A stretch of 64,000 nt of DNA, taken from the NCBI GenBank assembly GCA_027034975.1, contig JALVWQ010000062.1:1-64000 (forward strand). Direction: 5' to 3'. A model generated the notes under the pieces. The model did no database searches. It was given only the letters and a program-made list of their open reading frames with translations, and was not told the DNA's origin. Positions 51,568-61,497 of this stretch are shown here, piece by piece (position 1 is the stretch's first letter; each line of letters starts with the position of its first letter). Both the position numbers and the translations under genes were made by a program. The stretch comes from Campylobacteraceae bacterium (lineage in GTDB: Bacteria; Campylobacterota; Campylobacteria; Campylobacterales; Sulfurovaceae).

Positions 51568-52796
51568 TTGCCCTCTTTCTCTTTTTTTAATTCAGCTAAA
51601 TAGTGTTTAATATTTTTTGCAGCTTGGCGAATTCTCTTTTCATTCTCAATAAGTGCAATCCGTACATACTCATCACCATACTTTCCAAAACCAATCCCCG
51701 GACTTACAGCAACTTGTGCTTTAAGTAATAGATCTTTAGAAAACTCTAAACTCCCCATATCTCTTGCAATCTCAGGAATTTTTGCCCAGATAAACATACT
51801 TGCATTTGGTTTTCCAAGCTCCCAACCAGCATTTCTAAACGCCTCAAGCATCACATCGCGTCGCTTTTTATACTTTGGAATTACAATCTCATCTACTAGA
51901 TTCTCATACTCATCTAACGCCACAGTTGCAGCCACCTGAATAGGGGTAAACATCCCATAATCAAGCCACGACTTAATCTTTTGCAGAGCCCCAACTAATT
52001 TTGGATTTCCTACAATAAAACCAACTCTCCAACCTGCCATATTGTAGCTTTTACTTAGAGTAAAACTCTCAACTGCTACATCTTTTGCACCCTCTACTTG
52101 CAAAATTGAAGGTGTTTTATACCCATCAAATGTAATATCTGCATATGCAATATCGCTAATAATATAGAATCGCTCTCTTTTTGCAATCTCTACTAATCTT
52201 TTATAGAAATCGAGCGTCACTGTTGCTGTCGATGGATTATGTGGAAAGTTCACCACAAGATACTTCGGCTTAGGTACAGAGTTTTTGAGTGCATACTCTA
52301 AATCTTCGATAAACTTATCCTCATCCACTTCGAAGTTTGCTTCATTAAATGTTAACTTCATCTTCTCAACATTTCCACCAGCAAGAATAAAAGCGTAAGA
52401 GTGAATCGGATAGGTTGGATCTGGCACAATTGCAACATCTCCAGGGTTTGTTATCGCTTGCACCAAGTGTACATACCCCTCTTTAGAACCCATCGTTGCA
52501 ACTGCTTCTCTCTCTGGATCAAGCACAACTTCATACTTTCGTAGATACCAATTGCAAATTGCAAGTCTAAGCTTATAGATACCCTTACTTGCACTATATC
52601 CGTGTGTATGTGGTTTTCGTGCAGACTCTACTAGTTTATCTACAACAGGTTCAAAAGCTGGACCATCAGGGTTTCCCATAGAGAAGTCTATAACATCAGC
52701 TCCTGCTCTTCTTTCTGCCATCTTTAGTTCGTTTACCTGAGCAAAAACATACTTGGGTAGCCTATCTATTTTATTAAATCGTATCTCATCAAACAT
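51564..52796 (-). CDS. Class I/II PLP aminotransferase (AlaC/LL-DAP aminotransferase-like)
   Basis: DFSMGNPDGPAFEPV; NFPHNPSTATV; SKSYNMAGWRVGFIVGN. Confidence 0.92.
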   Translation of the reverse strand: MFDEIRFNKIDRLPKYVFAQVNELKMAERRAGADVIDFSMGNPDGPAFEPVVDKLVESARKPHTHGYSASKGIYKLRLAICNWYLRKYEVVLDPEREAVATMGSKEGYVHLVQAITNPGDVAIVPDPTYPIHSYAFILAGGNVEKMKLTFNEANFEVDEDKFIEDLEYALKNSVPKPKYLVVNFPHNPSTATVTLDFYKRLVEIAKRERFYIISDIAYADITFDGYKTPSILQVEGAKDVAVESFTLSKSYNMAGWRVGFIVGNPKLVGALQKIKSWLDYGMFTPIQVAATVALDEYENLVDEIVIPKYKKRRDVMLEAFRNAGWELGKPNASMFIWAKIPEIARDMGSLEFSKDLLLKAQVAVSPGIGFGKYGDEYVRIALIENEKRIRQAAKNIKHYLAELKKEKEGK

Positions 52797-52805
52797 CTCT
52801 ATCCT

Positions 52806-54044
52806 TTACCACGCTCTACTTTTTGTAAGCCGTTTATACTCATTTTTACCAATCTCTCTAACCTCTTTAGGAGATACTAACAGATAAACTCTCCCTTTCT
52901 TTGGAAAACGCATCGTTTCTAAGGTCTCTCCACTTATCTCTAATCTACTATGACCAGTAATAATTGCATAGTTCCCATCTACTAGAAACTTCACCTTACT
53001 AGTAATAAATTTATTCACTCGCTTATGGGTATCAAGATTATAAATTCCTAACCACAATCTTTTTGAGAGTGGCTTAATAGCGATCTCTGAAATAGTCGCT
53101 ACACTCTGCGAAGTACCACTATCCTCTTGCAAACTCTCGTTACTCTCGCTTGCGTTGCTATCGCTTATATTACTCTCTTGCAAAGCAGTTTGCTCTTGCG
53201 AATTATTTATCTCAGTTCCAGCAACCGTAATCTCGTTAACAGTTGTATTACTCTCGCTACTCATTTGTGATGAGCCATTAGACTCCTCAACTACACTTGT
53301 GTTGCTCTCTGTTTCAGTTACTGTACTACTCTCGCTAGAAGTAGTGCTACTTAGGGATTCACTACTCTTCTCTTCCCTTGTTGTATCGCTACTATTCTCT
53401 TCATTAGCCACAGCTGTAATATCGAACTTCTTATGCTCTTGGGCTCCTTCTGTCACTACACTCTTTGCCTCTTCTTTGGCTATAGTCAAGTTTTGTTCAT
53501 TGTTAGCTTGCGTTACTTTGCTCCTATTTTCCTCTGCAACTAGACTACTATTTGTCTCATTTTCATCACTTATCGCTCCCTTAGGGACTGTTACTTGCAT
53601 CCCTAAAAGCGATTTAACACCCTTAAGGGTCTCCTCAAACATTCCTGGTTTACTAACATTACTTTCGATACCCTGACTACTTTTTGTATCATGCTCTTGC
53701 AGATAGTACCATGTTGCATAGGCAACCACTGCTAAGCTAAGTAGCGTCACAAAACCTGAAATAAGTTTACTCTCACTCTTTACTTCTGTGGCTCCAACAA
53801 TATCTATTGGGTTGTGATTGACTTTTGATTTATGCTCTTTATAGTAGGCTTTTGCATCGGCTTCGAGATCACTTAAATCTAATCCATACTTCTTCTCAAT
53901 AATCCGTATAAAACCGATAACTTGAGGCTCTTTCATCTCGCCCCACTCTCGATTTCTTAATCGCTCAAGACTAATAATTGAAATCTTTGTCTTTTCACTT
54001 ACTGTTTGTAGTGAATACTCTTTAACTAACTCATTTAATGGCAT
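52806..54044 (-). CDS. RodZ-like HTH/single-TM protein with sequon-dense periplasmic linker (Cj0152c-like by synteny)
   Basis: N-terminal HTH, TM LISGFVTLLSLAVVAYATWYYL, Ser/Glu/Asn-rich linker, C-terminal beta domain. Confidence 0.75.
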   Translation of the reverse strand: MPLNELVKEYSLQTVSEKTKISIISLERLRNREWGEMKEPQVIGFIRIIEKKYGLDLSDLEADAKAYYKEHKSKVNHNPIDIVGATEVKSESKLISGFVTLLSLAVVAYATWYYLQEHDTKSSQGIESNVSKPGMFEETLKGVKSLLGMQVTVPKGAISDENETNSSLVAEENRSKVTQANNEQNLTIAKEEAKSVVTEGAQEHKKFDITAVANEENSSDTTREEKSSESLSSTTSSESSTVTETESNTSVVEESNGSSQMSSESNTTVNEITVAGTEINNSQEQTALQESNISDSNASESNESLQEDSGTSQSVATISEIAIKPLSKRLWLGIYNLDTHKRVNKFITSKVKFLVDGNYAIITGHSRLEISGETLETMRFPKKGRVYLLVSPKEVREIGKNEYKRLTKSRAW

Positions 54045-54717
54045 AACTCATCCTATGTATAAATATTGCTGCTGCTGCACTTACATTGAGAGAGTCAAAC
54101 TCTCTTTGCATCTCTATTTTGTATATTTTATCTAACTTCTCTTTTGCCCTCTTTGAGAGCCCTCTTCCTTCACTCCCTAAAACGAGTGCCCGCTTAGTAG
54201 CAAAAGTAGCCTCTTGAAGCGGCTCCCCCTCTAAGTCGGCACCACTTAGCTCAAAGCCCGCTTGCGAAAGCTCATTTAAAAGATCAAAAATATTTTTTGT
54301 TACCACAATCGGCATATCAAGTGCCGCACCCGAACTTGTACGCACAATTGCAGGCATATTAAGCTGCGAAACACCTGTAGCAATAACAGCATCTGCCCCC
54401 AACGCATAAGCACTTCGCACAATGGCTCCTATATTTCCAACATCTGTTAAGCCATCTAGCACCACTAAAAAGTCACCTTTTTTAACCGCTTCGAGTGATG
54501 GTTCACTAGGCTCTTGCATCTCTACTAAGATACCCTGATGGTTCCCACTATGGCTTAACTTCTGTGCCCACTTATTCTCTATCGTCTTTATCTTTGGACC
54601 AAACTCTTTTAAGAGGGCTTTTGGCAATAGAGAGAACTTATTCAGATATACTGTTTCAACTTTTTCGCCATGCTTTTGCAGTGCATAGAGGCATGTCTGT
54701 TTTCCGTAAATAATCAT
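54031..54717 (-). CDS. rlmB: TrmH/RlmB-family 23S rRNA 2'-O-methyltransferase
   Basis: DGLTDVGNIGAIVRSAYALGADAVIATG; LGSEGRGLS; MQREFDSLNVSAAAAIFIH. Confidence 0.92.
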   Translation of the reverse strand: MIIYGKQTCLYALQKHGEKVETVYLNKFSLLPKALLKEFGPKIKTIENKWAQKLSHSGNHQGILVEMQEPSEPSLEAVKKGDFLVVLDGLTDVGNIGAIVRSAYALGADAVIATGVSQLNMPAIVRTSSGAALDMPIVVTKNIFDLLNELSQAGFELSGADLEGEPLQEATFATKRALVLGSEGRGLSKRAKEKLDKIYKIEMQREFDSLNVSAAAAIFIHRMSYAIK

Positions 54718-54759
54718 AAAAGATTTTACCTTTTTTTTGCTAAATATTTTAAGAGTCTA

Positions 54760-55572
54760 CTACTTTTTCTGCAGCGATTCGTAGCACTCTTTAACACTCT
54801 TACCACTTAACTTTGCCATAAGCTTTGCTTTTGGCTTTGGTGGCATATCGATCTGTAGCAACTCTTGGTAGCTTAGCGTTGGCTCCTCTTCGCATTTGCC
54901 TGCAATCACAACTGCCCACTCACCCTTTATACTCTCTGTGCGAAGCAGTTCTAGAAGTGTAGATGCTTCCATTCTGTAGTACTTTTGGTGCCGCTTCGTA
55001 AGCTCTTTTGCTGCAAATAGCTCTCGATTGGTATCGATTGTAGCTATCTCTTCGATAAGCTTTAGAATTCTATGTGGTGCTTCGTACAAAATTGTATCGA
55101 TTCCATTAGCCATTACCTTTGCTAACTCCCTACTTCGCTCGCTCCCACGACTTGGTAAAAAGCCATAAAAGTAGAACTTCCCACTCTCAAAGCCACTTGC
55201 AGCATAAACTAACGGTACCGCACTTGCACCAGGCAGAACATCATACTCTACCCCATTTTTTTGGCAATACTCTACCAAAAGTTGCCCCGGATCCGAGATA
55301 ACTGGCATTCCAGCATCACTCATATAGAGAACATTTTCACTCTCTAGTCGCTTACCTAAACTGCTTAACCGCTCATTGCCATTATGTTCATGAAAGGAGA
55401 GAATATCTTTATAAGAGGTCTCTAAAGCATACCGCTCTTTTAAAAGCATTAAAAGCTGTTTTGCTACACGAGTATCTTCACAAAGAATAAGATTACACTG
55501 CTTCAAAACTTCAAGTGTTCGGTAAGTTATATCTTGTAAGTTCCCTATAGGGGTAGGTATAAGGGTAAGCAT
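54760..55572 (-). CDS. rsmI: 16S rRNA (cytidine1402-2'-O)-methyltransferase
   Basis: LTLIPTPIGNLQDITYRTLEVLK; LCEDTRVAKQLL; MSDAGMPVISDPGQLLV. Confidence 0.95.
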   Translation of the reverse strand: MLTLIPTPIGNLQDITYRTLEVLKQCNLILCEDTRVAKQLLMLLKERYALETSYKDILSFHEHNGNERLSSLGKRLESENVLYMSDAGMPVISDPGQLLVEYCQKNGVEYDVLPGASAVPLVYAASGFESGKFYFYGFLPSRGSERSRELAKVMANGIDTILYEAPHRILKLIEEIATIDTNRELFAAKELTKRHQKYYRMEASTLLELLRTESIKGEWAVVIAGKCEEEPTLSYQELLQIDMPPKPKAKLMAKLSGKSVKECYESLQKK

Positions 55573-55575
55573 ATG

Positions 55576-55608
55576 AAAAAGCTCTCAGCTCTTGGCTTCA
55601 AGCTCTAA
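55576..55608. repeat. Partial heptamer repeat family A (one arm)
   Basis: aaaaagctctcagctcttggcttcaagctct. Confidence 0.5.
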
Positions 55609-55610
55609 TC

Positions 55611-55633
55611 TCAAAAAGGGGGAAACCCTTTTT
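55611..55633 (-). terminator. Rho-independent terminator of rpmE
   Basis: AAAAAGGG-GGAAA-CCCTTTTT. Confidence 0.75.
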
Positions 55634-55634
55634 G

Positions 55635-55835
55635 TTAAGAGAGTTTATATTTTTTCTTAAATTTATCTACACGCCCAGCAGTGTCCACAATCTTCTCAGA
55701 ACCTGTAAAGAATGGGTGACACTCATTACAGATATCGATTGTCATCTCAGGCTTGTTTGACTTCACCTCAAAACTGTTACCACAAGCACAAGTTACTTTG
55801 CACTCTACATACTCTGGATGGATACCTTTTCTCAT
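55635..55835 (-). CDS. rpmE: 50S ribosomal protein L31
   Basis: [45 protein letters not shown]. Confidence 0.97.
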   Translation of the reverse strand: MRKGIHPEYVECKVTCACGNSFEVKSNKPEMTIDICNECHPFFTGSEKIVDTAGRVDKFKKKYKLS

Positions 55836-55997
55836 TATAGCTTCCTCAATAATTTTAATAGTTATTCACTGCAACGCCCGATGCGAGACAGCAAATAGAA
55901 AATTTGAGTGCAATTATAGAGGAAAAAGATTAATTTTTGGTTAATTTTAATCTTAATTCGTTATGATTGTATTTAATTCAAGAGAAAAGGAGAAGTA

Positions 55998-56066
55998 ATG
56001 TATTTTTCAATTACAAATATTCAAACATTCTACACAAAAGCTTCTTCTATTCTCCTGCTCTCTTAA
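55998..56066 (+). CDS. Candidate leu leader peptide (22 aa)
   Basis: ATG with SD aaggag; MYFSITNIQTFYTKASSILLLS*, ending in CTC CTG CTC Leu codons; immediately upstream of leuA. Confidence 0.6.
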   Translation: MYFSITNIQTFYTKASSILLLS

Positions 56067-56124
56067 CCCCTCCACATATCACATCCACAATATATACAAA
56101 ACGAAATTTTAAAAGGTAAAAAAA

Positions 56125-57687
56125 ATGAGTAAAGATCAAATTATAATTTTCGACACAACATTAAGAGATGGCGAGCAGAGCCCCGGTGCTTCGATGAACA
56201 CCAAAGAGAAGATCCAAATAGCAACACAGTTAGAGCGATTGGGTGTAGATGTAATCGAAGCTGGCTTTGCAGCTGCTAGCCCAGGGGATTTTGATGCAAT
56301 TCATAAGATTGCACAAGTTGTTAAAAACTCAACTGTGTGCTCGTTAGCAAGAGCATTAGAACGCGATATAACAGAGGCTGCAAAAGCAATTGAAGCAGCA
56401 CCCAAAAAGCGAATCCACACCTTTATTGCAACGAGTCCTATCCATATGGAGTACAAGCTAAAGATGACTCCAGAGCAAGTTATTAAAAAGGCTGTTGAGG
56501 CAGTAGCTTTAGCAAAAAGCTTTGTAGATGATGTCGAATTTAGCTGCGAAGATGCTGGTAGAAGCGATATAGGCTTCTTAAAAGAGATAAGCGATGCCGT
56601 CATCGAAGTGGGGGCTAAAACAATCAATTTACCAGATACTGTAGGGATTAGAATGCCAAGCGAAATTGCAGATATGATTAGCCAAATGAAGGCTCATATT
56701 GGCGAGAGAGCCATTATCTCAGTACACAACCACAACGACTTAGGTTTAGCCGTAGCAAACTCTTTAGAAGCTATCAAAAATGGTGCAAGACAGGTTGAGT
56801 GTACCATCAACGGCTTAGGCGAAAGAGCAGGAAATGCAGCATTAGAAGAGATAGTAATGGCTCTAAAGGTTCGAGAAGATATGTTTAGCGATGTAGAGAC
56901 AAAGATCAATACAAAAGAGATCTACCCAACTAGCCGTATGATTGCTACAATTACAGGCATAGAGCCGCAACCAAACAAAGCAATTGTTGGAAAAAACGCC
57001 TTTGCTCACGAGAGTGGCATCCACCAAGATGGTGTCTTAAAGCATAAGCAGACCTACGAAATCTTCTCTCCAGAAGAGATTGGATTAAATAAAGATGATA
57101 CCTTAGTTTTAGGAAAGCACTCAGGTCGTGCAGCCTTTAAGGATAAATTAGAGAAGCTTGGCTTTAACCTAACCAAGGAGCAGTTAGATGAGACATTTCT
57201 ACGCTTTAAAGAGTTAGCAGATAAGAAAAAAGATATATACGATGATGATTTAAGAGCATTAGTAACAAGCAATATGACCTCTATAGAGAAGAGCTTTGAG
57301 ATTGTAGCCTTACAGCTTATGGACTCAACTGGTGGAGTTCCAAGTGCAGCTGTAACTATTAAAAAACCTGATGGCACAGAAGTTACAGATGCTGGCATTG
57401 GCGATGGCACTATAGATGCTATCTTTAAAACAATCGATAGAATCACAGGACATAGTGGTAGACTCATGGATTACAAGGTAAAGTCGGTATCAAAAGGTAA
57501 AGATGCCCTCGCAAATGTAACGGTTCAAGTAAACTTTAACCAAGATGAACCAGCAGTTATTGGACACGGCTTAAGTATCGATACAATGCTAGCAAGTGCT
57601 AGGGCATATATAGGAGCATTAAATAGCTATATATCAATGCGTGGAATGTTAAAAAAACGAGGGAACTCCACATCAAACATCATATAA
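56125..57687 (+). CDS. leuA: 2-isopropylmalate synthase
   Basis: [54 protein letters not shown]. Confidence 0.96.
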   Translation: MSKDQIIIFDTTLRDGEQSPGASMNTKEKIQIATQLERLGVDVIEAGFAAASPGDFDAIHKIAQVVKNSTVCSLARALERDITEAAKAIEAAPKKRIHTFIATSPIHMEYKLKMTPEQVIKKAVEAVALAKSFVDDVEFSCEDAGRSDIGFLKEISDAVIEVGAKTINLPDTVGIRMPSEIADMISQMKAHIGERAIISVHNHNDLGLAVANSLEAIKNGARQVECTINGLGERAGNAALEEIVMALKVREDMFSDVETKINTKEIYPTSRMIATITGIEPQPNKAIVGKNAFAHESGIHQDGVLKHKQTYEIFSPEEIGLNKDDTLVLGKHSGRAAFKDKLEKLGFNLTKEQLDETFLRFKELADKKKDIYDDDLRALVTSNMTSIEKSFEIVALQLMDSTGGVPSAAVTIKKPDGTEVTDAGIGDGTIDAIFKTIDRITGHSGRLMDYKVKSVSKGKDALANVTVQVNFNQDEPAVIGHGLSIDTMLASARAYIGALNSYISMRGMLKKRGNSTSNII

Positions 57688-57746
57688 CTGAACAGTTTTT
57701 AAGCTTGAGACAGTTATAATACTTACAAATATTAAGAAGGAATATT

Positions 57747-58316
57747 ATGGATTTAAAAAGCGGTTTGCAAGAGGTAAAACAAGAGTTAAGTAGCGACGAA
57801 AAGCTCCTAGAACAAGCGTTCCAACTAGAGCGGTTCTTTAAAAAGTATAAGATGCTCATCATCTCTGCTGTAGTACTGCTACTACTTGCATTTATTGGCT
57901 ATAAGGTTAATGGCTATCTCAAAGAGAAACGATTAGAGAGTGCAAATAGTGCACTCCTAACTCTCCAGAAGGATCCAAAGAATAAAGAGGCTCTAGCAGA
58001 ACTTAAAGAGAGCAATCCTAAGCTCTATGCACTCTATAGTTACTCTACATCTGTAAACAGTGAAGCAAAAGAATCGTTACAAAATGTCCCAAAAGAGAGC
58101 AATTTCCTCAAAGATGTGATAAACTATCATAAGAGTGTTTTAGAGAAAAAGCCACAAGACTCAATCTACTATAGAAATTTAGTATTGATTGAAAAAGCAT
58201 ACCTTTTAATCCAAAAAGGGAAAAAAGAGGAAGCAAAGAATATCCTTGCAAGAGTTCCTAAAAACTCTCAGCTTGCACCGGTAGCAAGACTCTTAAAACA
58301 CTTTACTATTCAGTAG
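57747..58316 (+). CDS. Membrane-anchored tetratricopeptide-like protein (YfgM-like architecture)
   Basis: N-terminal cytoplasmic segment, one TM, helical-repeat C-terminus. Confidence 0.65.
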   Translation: MDLKSGLQEVKQELSSDEKLLEQAFQLERFFKKYKMLIISAVVLLLLAFIGYKVNGYLKEKRLESANSALLTLQKDPKNKEALAELKESNPKLYALYSYSTSVNSEAKESLQNVPKESNFLKDVINYHKSVLEKKPQDSIYYRNLVLIEKAYLLIQKGKKEEAKNILARVPKNSQLAPVARLLKHFTIQ

Positions 58317-58390
58317 TCAAGAGGGAAGCATCACTATTAATCCTTCTTACTCAATAAGTCCTCTTGGACTCTAAAAAAGGATTTAAAACT

Positions 58391-59416
58391 ATGAAAACTA
58401 AACTCTCTCCCCTTCTAATAACAGCAATTCTTCTTAGTGGTTGTTCGTTTAATGCAGATAAATTTATTCCCGAAGGCTTTAAGGTCTCTCCAGGACATAG
58501 CACAAACTCTTATACCGAAAGACTAAATAAATATGCAATCAATGTAAGTAGAGATGGAGTAACCTTTAATGATGGCAGCTATATCACACCAGAAGGTGAA
58601 GGAAGCATTATGCTTCCTCGAGGCTACTACTATGTTAGCAGCGATGGTGGAAGAATCTTAGCTGCAAACAATAATGGGGAGATTATGGTTCTTAAGAGTA
58701 ATGGAGAAGAGATAGCCTCTACAAAACTCGAAGCACCACTTGTAAGTGGTGTTGCCTACTCTCACGGTATTGCCTACCTTCTTCAGGGTAACCGTTTTGG
58801 TCTCTATGACCCTTTCCAAAATAAAATAACCTACCAAAAAGAGTTCCCAGGTGGCAACACAGTAGATACACGACTTGCAAACCCTATTGTTACAAACAAC
58901 TTTTTAGCCCTCCCTACACTCGATGGAAAACTTATCCTTATCAATATGCATACCCCCTCTGAACCAGGTGTTATAACTGTTGGGAAGAATAAAAGCTATG
59001 GTAATATCATTTTCGCAAAAACAGTTGGCAACATAATGATTCTAGCAACTCCAAATAGACTCCTCTCAATTGCTCCTGGGCAGAAGAAGGAGCTCAATGT
59101 AAAAGTAGCCGACCTTACAGTAAAAAATGGAATTATCTACCTCTTAACACGTGATGGAAAGGTGCAAAAACTGACAACAAATCTTGAACCTATTGCAACA
59201 AGAGAGTTTCAGTATGCTGACTTTGCAACAGTTGCTTACCTAAATGGCAGAGTCTACGCCTACGCAAAGAGTGGTTCACTTGTTGTTTTAGATGATAATC
59301 TTCAAAAGTATAAACTCTACAGTATTGGCAGTGCTCGAAAATATAGCTATGTCTCAGGACACTACCTCTATACAGATAACAAAAGGGTAGATCTTAGTGC
59401 TTTAAATTATGAATAA
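58391..59416 (+). CDS. Lipoprotein with beta-propeller-like repeats
   Basis: Lipobox ITAILLSGC; repeated GKLILIN, GRVYAYAKSGSLVVLD blades. Confidence 0.7.
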   Translation: MKTKLSPLLITAILLSGCSFNADKFIPEGFKVSPGHSTNSYTERLNKYAINVSRDGVTFNDGSYITPEGEGSIMLPRGYYYVSSDGGRILAANNNGEIMVLKSNGEEIASTKLEAPLVSGVAYSHGIAYLLQGNRFGLYDPFQNKITYQKEFPGGNTVDTRLANPIVTNNFLALPTLDGKLILINMHTPSEPGVITVGKNKSYGNIIFAKTVGNIMILATPNRLLSIAPGQKKELNVKVADLTVKNGIIYLLTRDGKVQKLTTNLEPIATREFQYADFATVAYLNGRVYAYAKSGSLVVLDDNLQKYKLYSIGSARKYSYVSGHYLYTDNKRVDLSALNYE

Positions 59417-60242
59417 GCTTATAGAGGCATTCTCAGAGTACCTTATTATCAATAAGGGGCTTAGCAGAAACTCTCTTGCCGCCTATATAAACGATATAGA
59501 ACAGCTCGACTCCTTCTTAAAAAAAGTGCTCTTAGAGTATGAGAGTAGCGATATTATTAGCTTCCTCTCACAATTTAAAAACCCTCGAACCCGCAACCGA
59601 AAACTCGCCTCTATCAACGCATTCTACCGCTTTTTAAATGAACTAGACTTTAGCAACAAGAGCCTTAAACTCCCAAGTGCAAAAGTACCTGCAAACCTTC
59701 CACTATACCTTGAGTATAAAGAGATCATGGGTGCTGTTGAGAGCATAGAGCCTACAAATTGGATTGCCAAACGCGATAGAGCCTTGATCCTCTTTCTCTA
59801 CGCAAGTGGTGTTAGGGTCAGCGAAGCAGTCAATGCAAAACGCGAAGATCTCAGTGATGGCTGGCTAAGAGTACGCTACGGAAAAGGGGCAAAAGAGCGG
59901 ATCGTTCCAGTCGCAAATATCGCCCTTATTGCTCTTACTCTCTACCTCAAAGAGCGAAACGACAATAACCCATCACTCTTTATTAACTACAAGGGTGGAA
60001 CACTCAGTCGCATCTCTATCTTTAAGATAACCAAAAAGCATCTTGGTGTATCACCCCATGTACTGAGACACTCCTATGCAAGTAGCCTTATTTTAGGAGG
60101 TGCCGATCTGCGAATAGTACAAGAGCTCTTAGGGCATAGTTCACTCATCACTACACAAATCTATACCCATATCCAAAAGCCCCATCTTCAAGAGACACTC
60201 AATAGCTATCATCCACTCGCAAAAGATACAAGCACCATATAG
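59409..60242 (+). CDS. Xer-family tyrosine recombinase
   Basis: ALILFLYASGVRVSEAVNAKREDL; HVLRHSYASSLILGGADLRIVQELLGHSSLITTQIYTH. Confidence 0.92.
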   Translation: MNKLIEAFSEYLIINKGLSRNSLAAYINDIEQLDSFLKKVLLEYESSDIISFLSQFKNPRTRNRKLASINAFYRFLNELDFSNKSLKLPSAKVPANLPLYLEYKEIMGAVESIEPTNWIAKRDRALILFLYASGVRVSEAVNAKREDLSDGWLRVRYGKGAKERIVPVANIALIALTLYLKERNDNNPSLFINYKGGTLSRISIFKITKKHLGVSPHVLRHSYASSLILGGADLRIVQELLGHSSLITTQIYTHIQKPHLQETLNSYHPLAKDTSTI

Positions 60243-61495
60243 TATGCAGTAATAAGTGCCGCTAAGAGTAGTGTTGCATAAAATATCTTTTTGCTCCAAA
60301 TCGATGCTATAGAGAGAGCAATATAGAGCAGAATTAATGGTGTTGGCATCTCAATTGCCACAGCACTTTTTGGAAGATCAAAGAGTGCCAAGAGTGCAGG
60401 ATCAAAAAGATCCCCCATTCCAAGTAGATGCACAAAAAGCGACACCGGATAGAAGAGAATAAACGCAAGCGAAAGTGGAGGCGACATCAACTGCCAAGGT
60501 GTCGTATTTTGAAAAACAATATGCCCAATTGGGAACATCAATAAACACACCCCTACCGGTATTGCCACAACGGTAATAAACCATGTTGGGTAGTCTCGAA
60601 ACCAGCGAATAAGCAAGAAGATATAAAAGACTCCAGCAACTGAGAGCCAAAAACCTAGCGAAGCAACTAAAGATGGCTTCAAAAGCAGTATCAACAAGAC
60701 TGCAAAGAAGAGAAATTGAAAACTAATAAGCTCCAACCCAAGCACCAAGAGAAGCCAAGTGAGCGTAAGCATAACATACGATCGTGTCAATGCAGGTGGT
60801 GCCCCTACAAAAAGCACAAAGAGCCCTAAAATAGTAAGGGTTATAACCCCCAAATCGATATTTCTATGCCGCCACGGAAAGTAACGAATCTGTAAAAACC
60901 GGTAGGGAATAAAGAGGATCCCAAAGATAAAGAGCCACATAATCCCAAGGTGAAAACCACTAATGGCAACAAGGTGCGAAACCCCTAAATTCGAAATCTT
61001 CTCACGAAGCTCTCTATCAAGTGGATCTGCTAAAAAGATCGCATGGTAGAAGGTGTTGATACTACTCTTACTATCGTGCTGTTTGTCGATCAGTTGCCGC
61101 AAAAATGCCCGCGGATCAAAACCATCCTCTATTGGAGCGACAATATCTCCATTTGCAAAAAAACCAGCCAGATACTTTATAAATGAGGTATCCTCTTTTA
61201 AGCGATACTTTACTCGCACCCAACTAAATCGCTTTGGAGGCTCCTTTTTCGTAAAGAGGTAGAAAAGTTTCCCATCTTCGCTTTTAAGCTTTAAAAGCGT
61301 AGCTCCATTCTTATAGTATTTTCTATCATAGAGCTTCTCTACTTGTGCATCGCTATAGTAGTAGCCATCGAGTGATTGTAAATTTTGATACTCTTTATAG
61401 CTAAAGAAGAGCCGCAGTGCAATGAGAGCTATAATAACTAACGAAACAATTGCAAACTCTCGATTATTCTTAAAAAGTGGTGGTGAAGCTAACAT
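60209..61495 (-). CDS. ComEC/Rec2 family competence protein (short form)
   Basis: GVSHLVAISGFHLGIMWLFIFGILF; multi-TM; no C-terminal metallo-beta-lactamase domain. Confidence 0.85.
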   Translation of the reverse strand: MLASPPLFKNNREFAIVSLVIIALIALRLFFSYKEYQNLQSLDGYYYSDAQVEKLYDRKYYKNGATLLKLKSEDGKLFYLFTKKEPPKRFSWVRVKYRLKEDTSFIKYLAGFFANGDIVAPIEDGFDPRAFLRQLIDKQHDSKSSINTFYHAIFLADPLDRELREKISNLGVSHLVAISGFHLGIMWLFIFGILFIPYRFLQIRYFPWRHRNIDLGVITLTILGLFVLFVGAPPALTRSYVMLTLTWLLLVLGLELISFQFLFFAVLLILLLKPSLVASLGFWLSVAGVFYIFLLIRWFRDYPTWFITVVAIPVGVCLLMFPIGHIVFQNTTPWQLMSPPLSLAFILFYPVSLFVHLLGMGDLFDPALLALFDLPKSAVAIEMPTPLILLYIALSIASIWSKKIFYATLLLAALITAYYMVLVSFASG

Positions 61496-61497
61496 CG

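Noticed and set aside
53155-53676. 173-aa + strand ORF
   Set aside because: Antisense to the Ser/Glu/Asn-rich linker of the RodZ-like gene; Leu/Ser-rich mirror translation.
59409-60242. dif/difH site beside the Xer gene
   Set aside because: No convincing 28-bp palindromic dif-like site was recognised by eye nearby; a computed search genome-wide (GC-skew terminus) would be needed.
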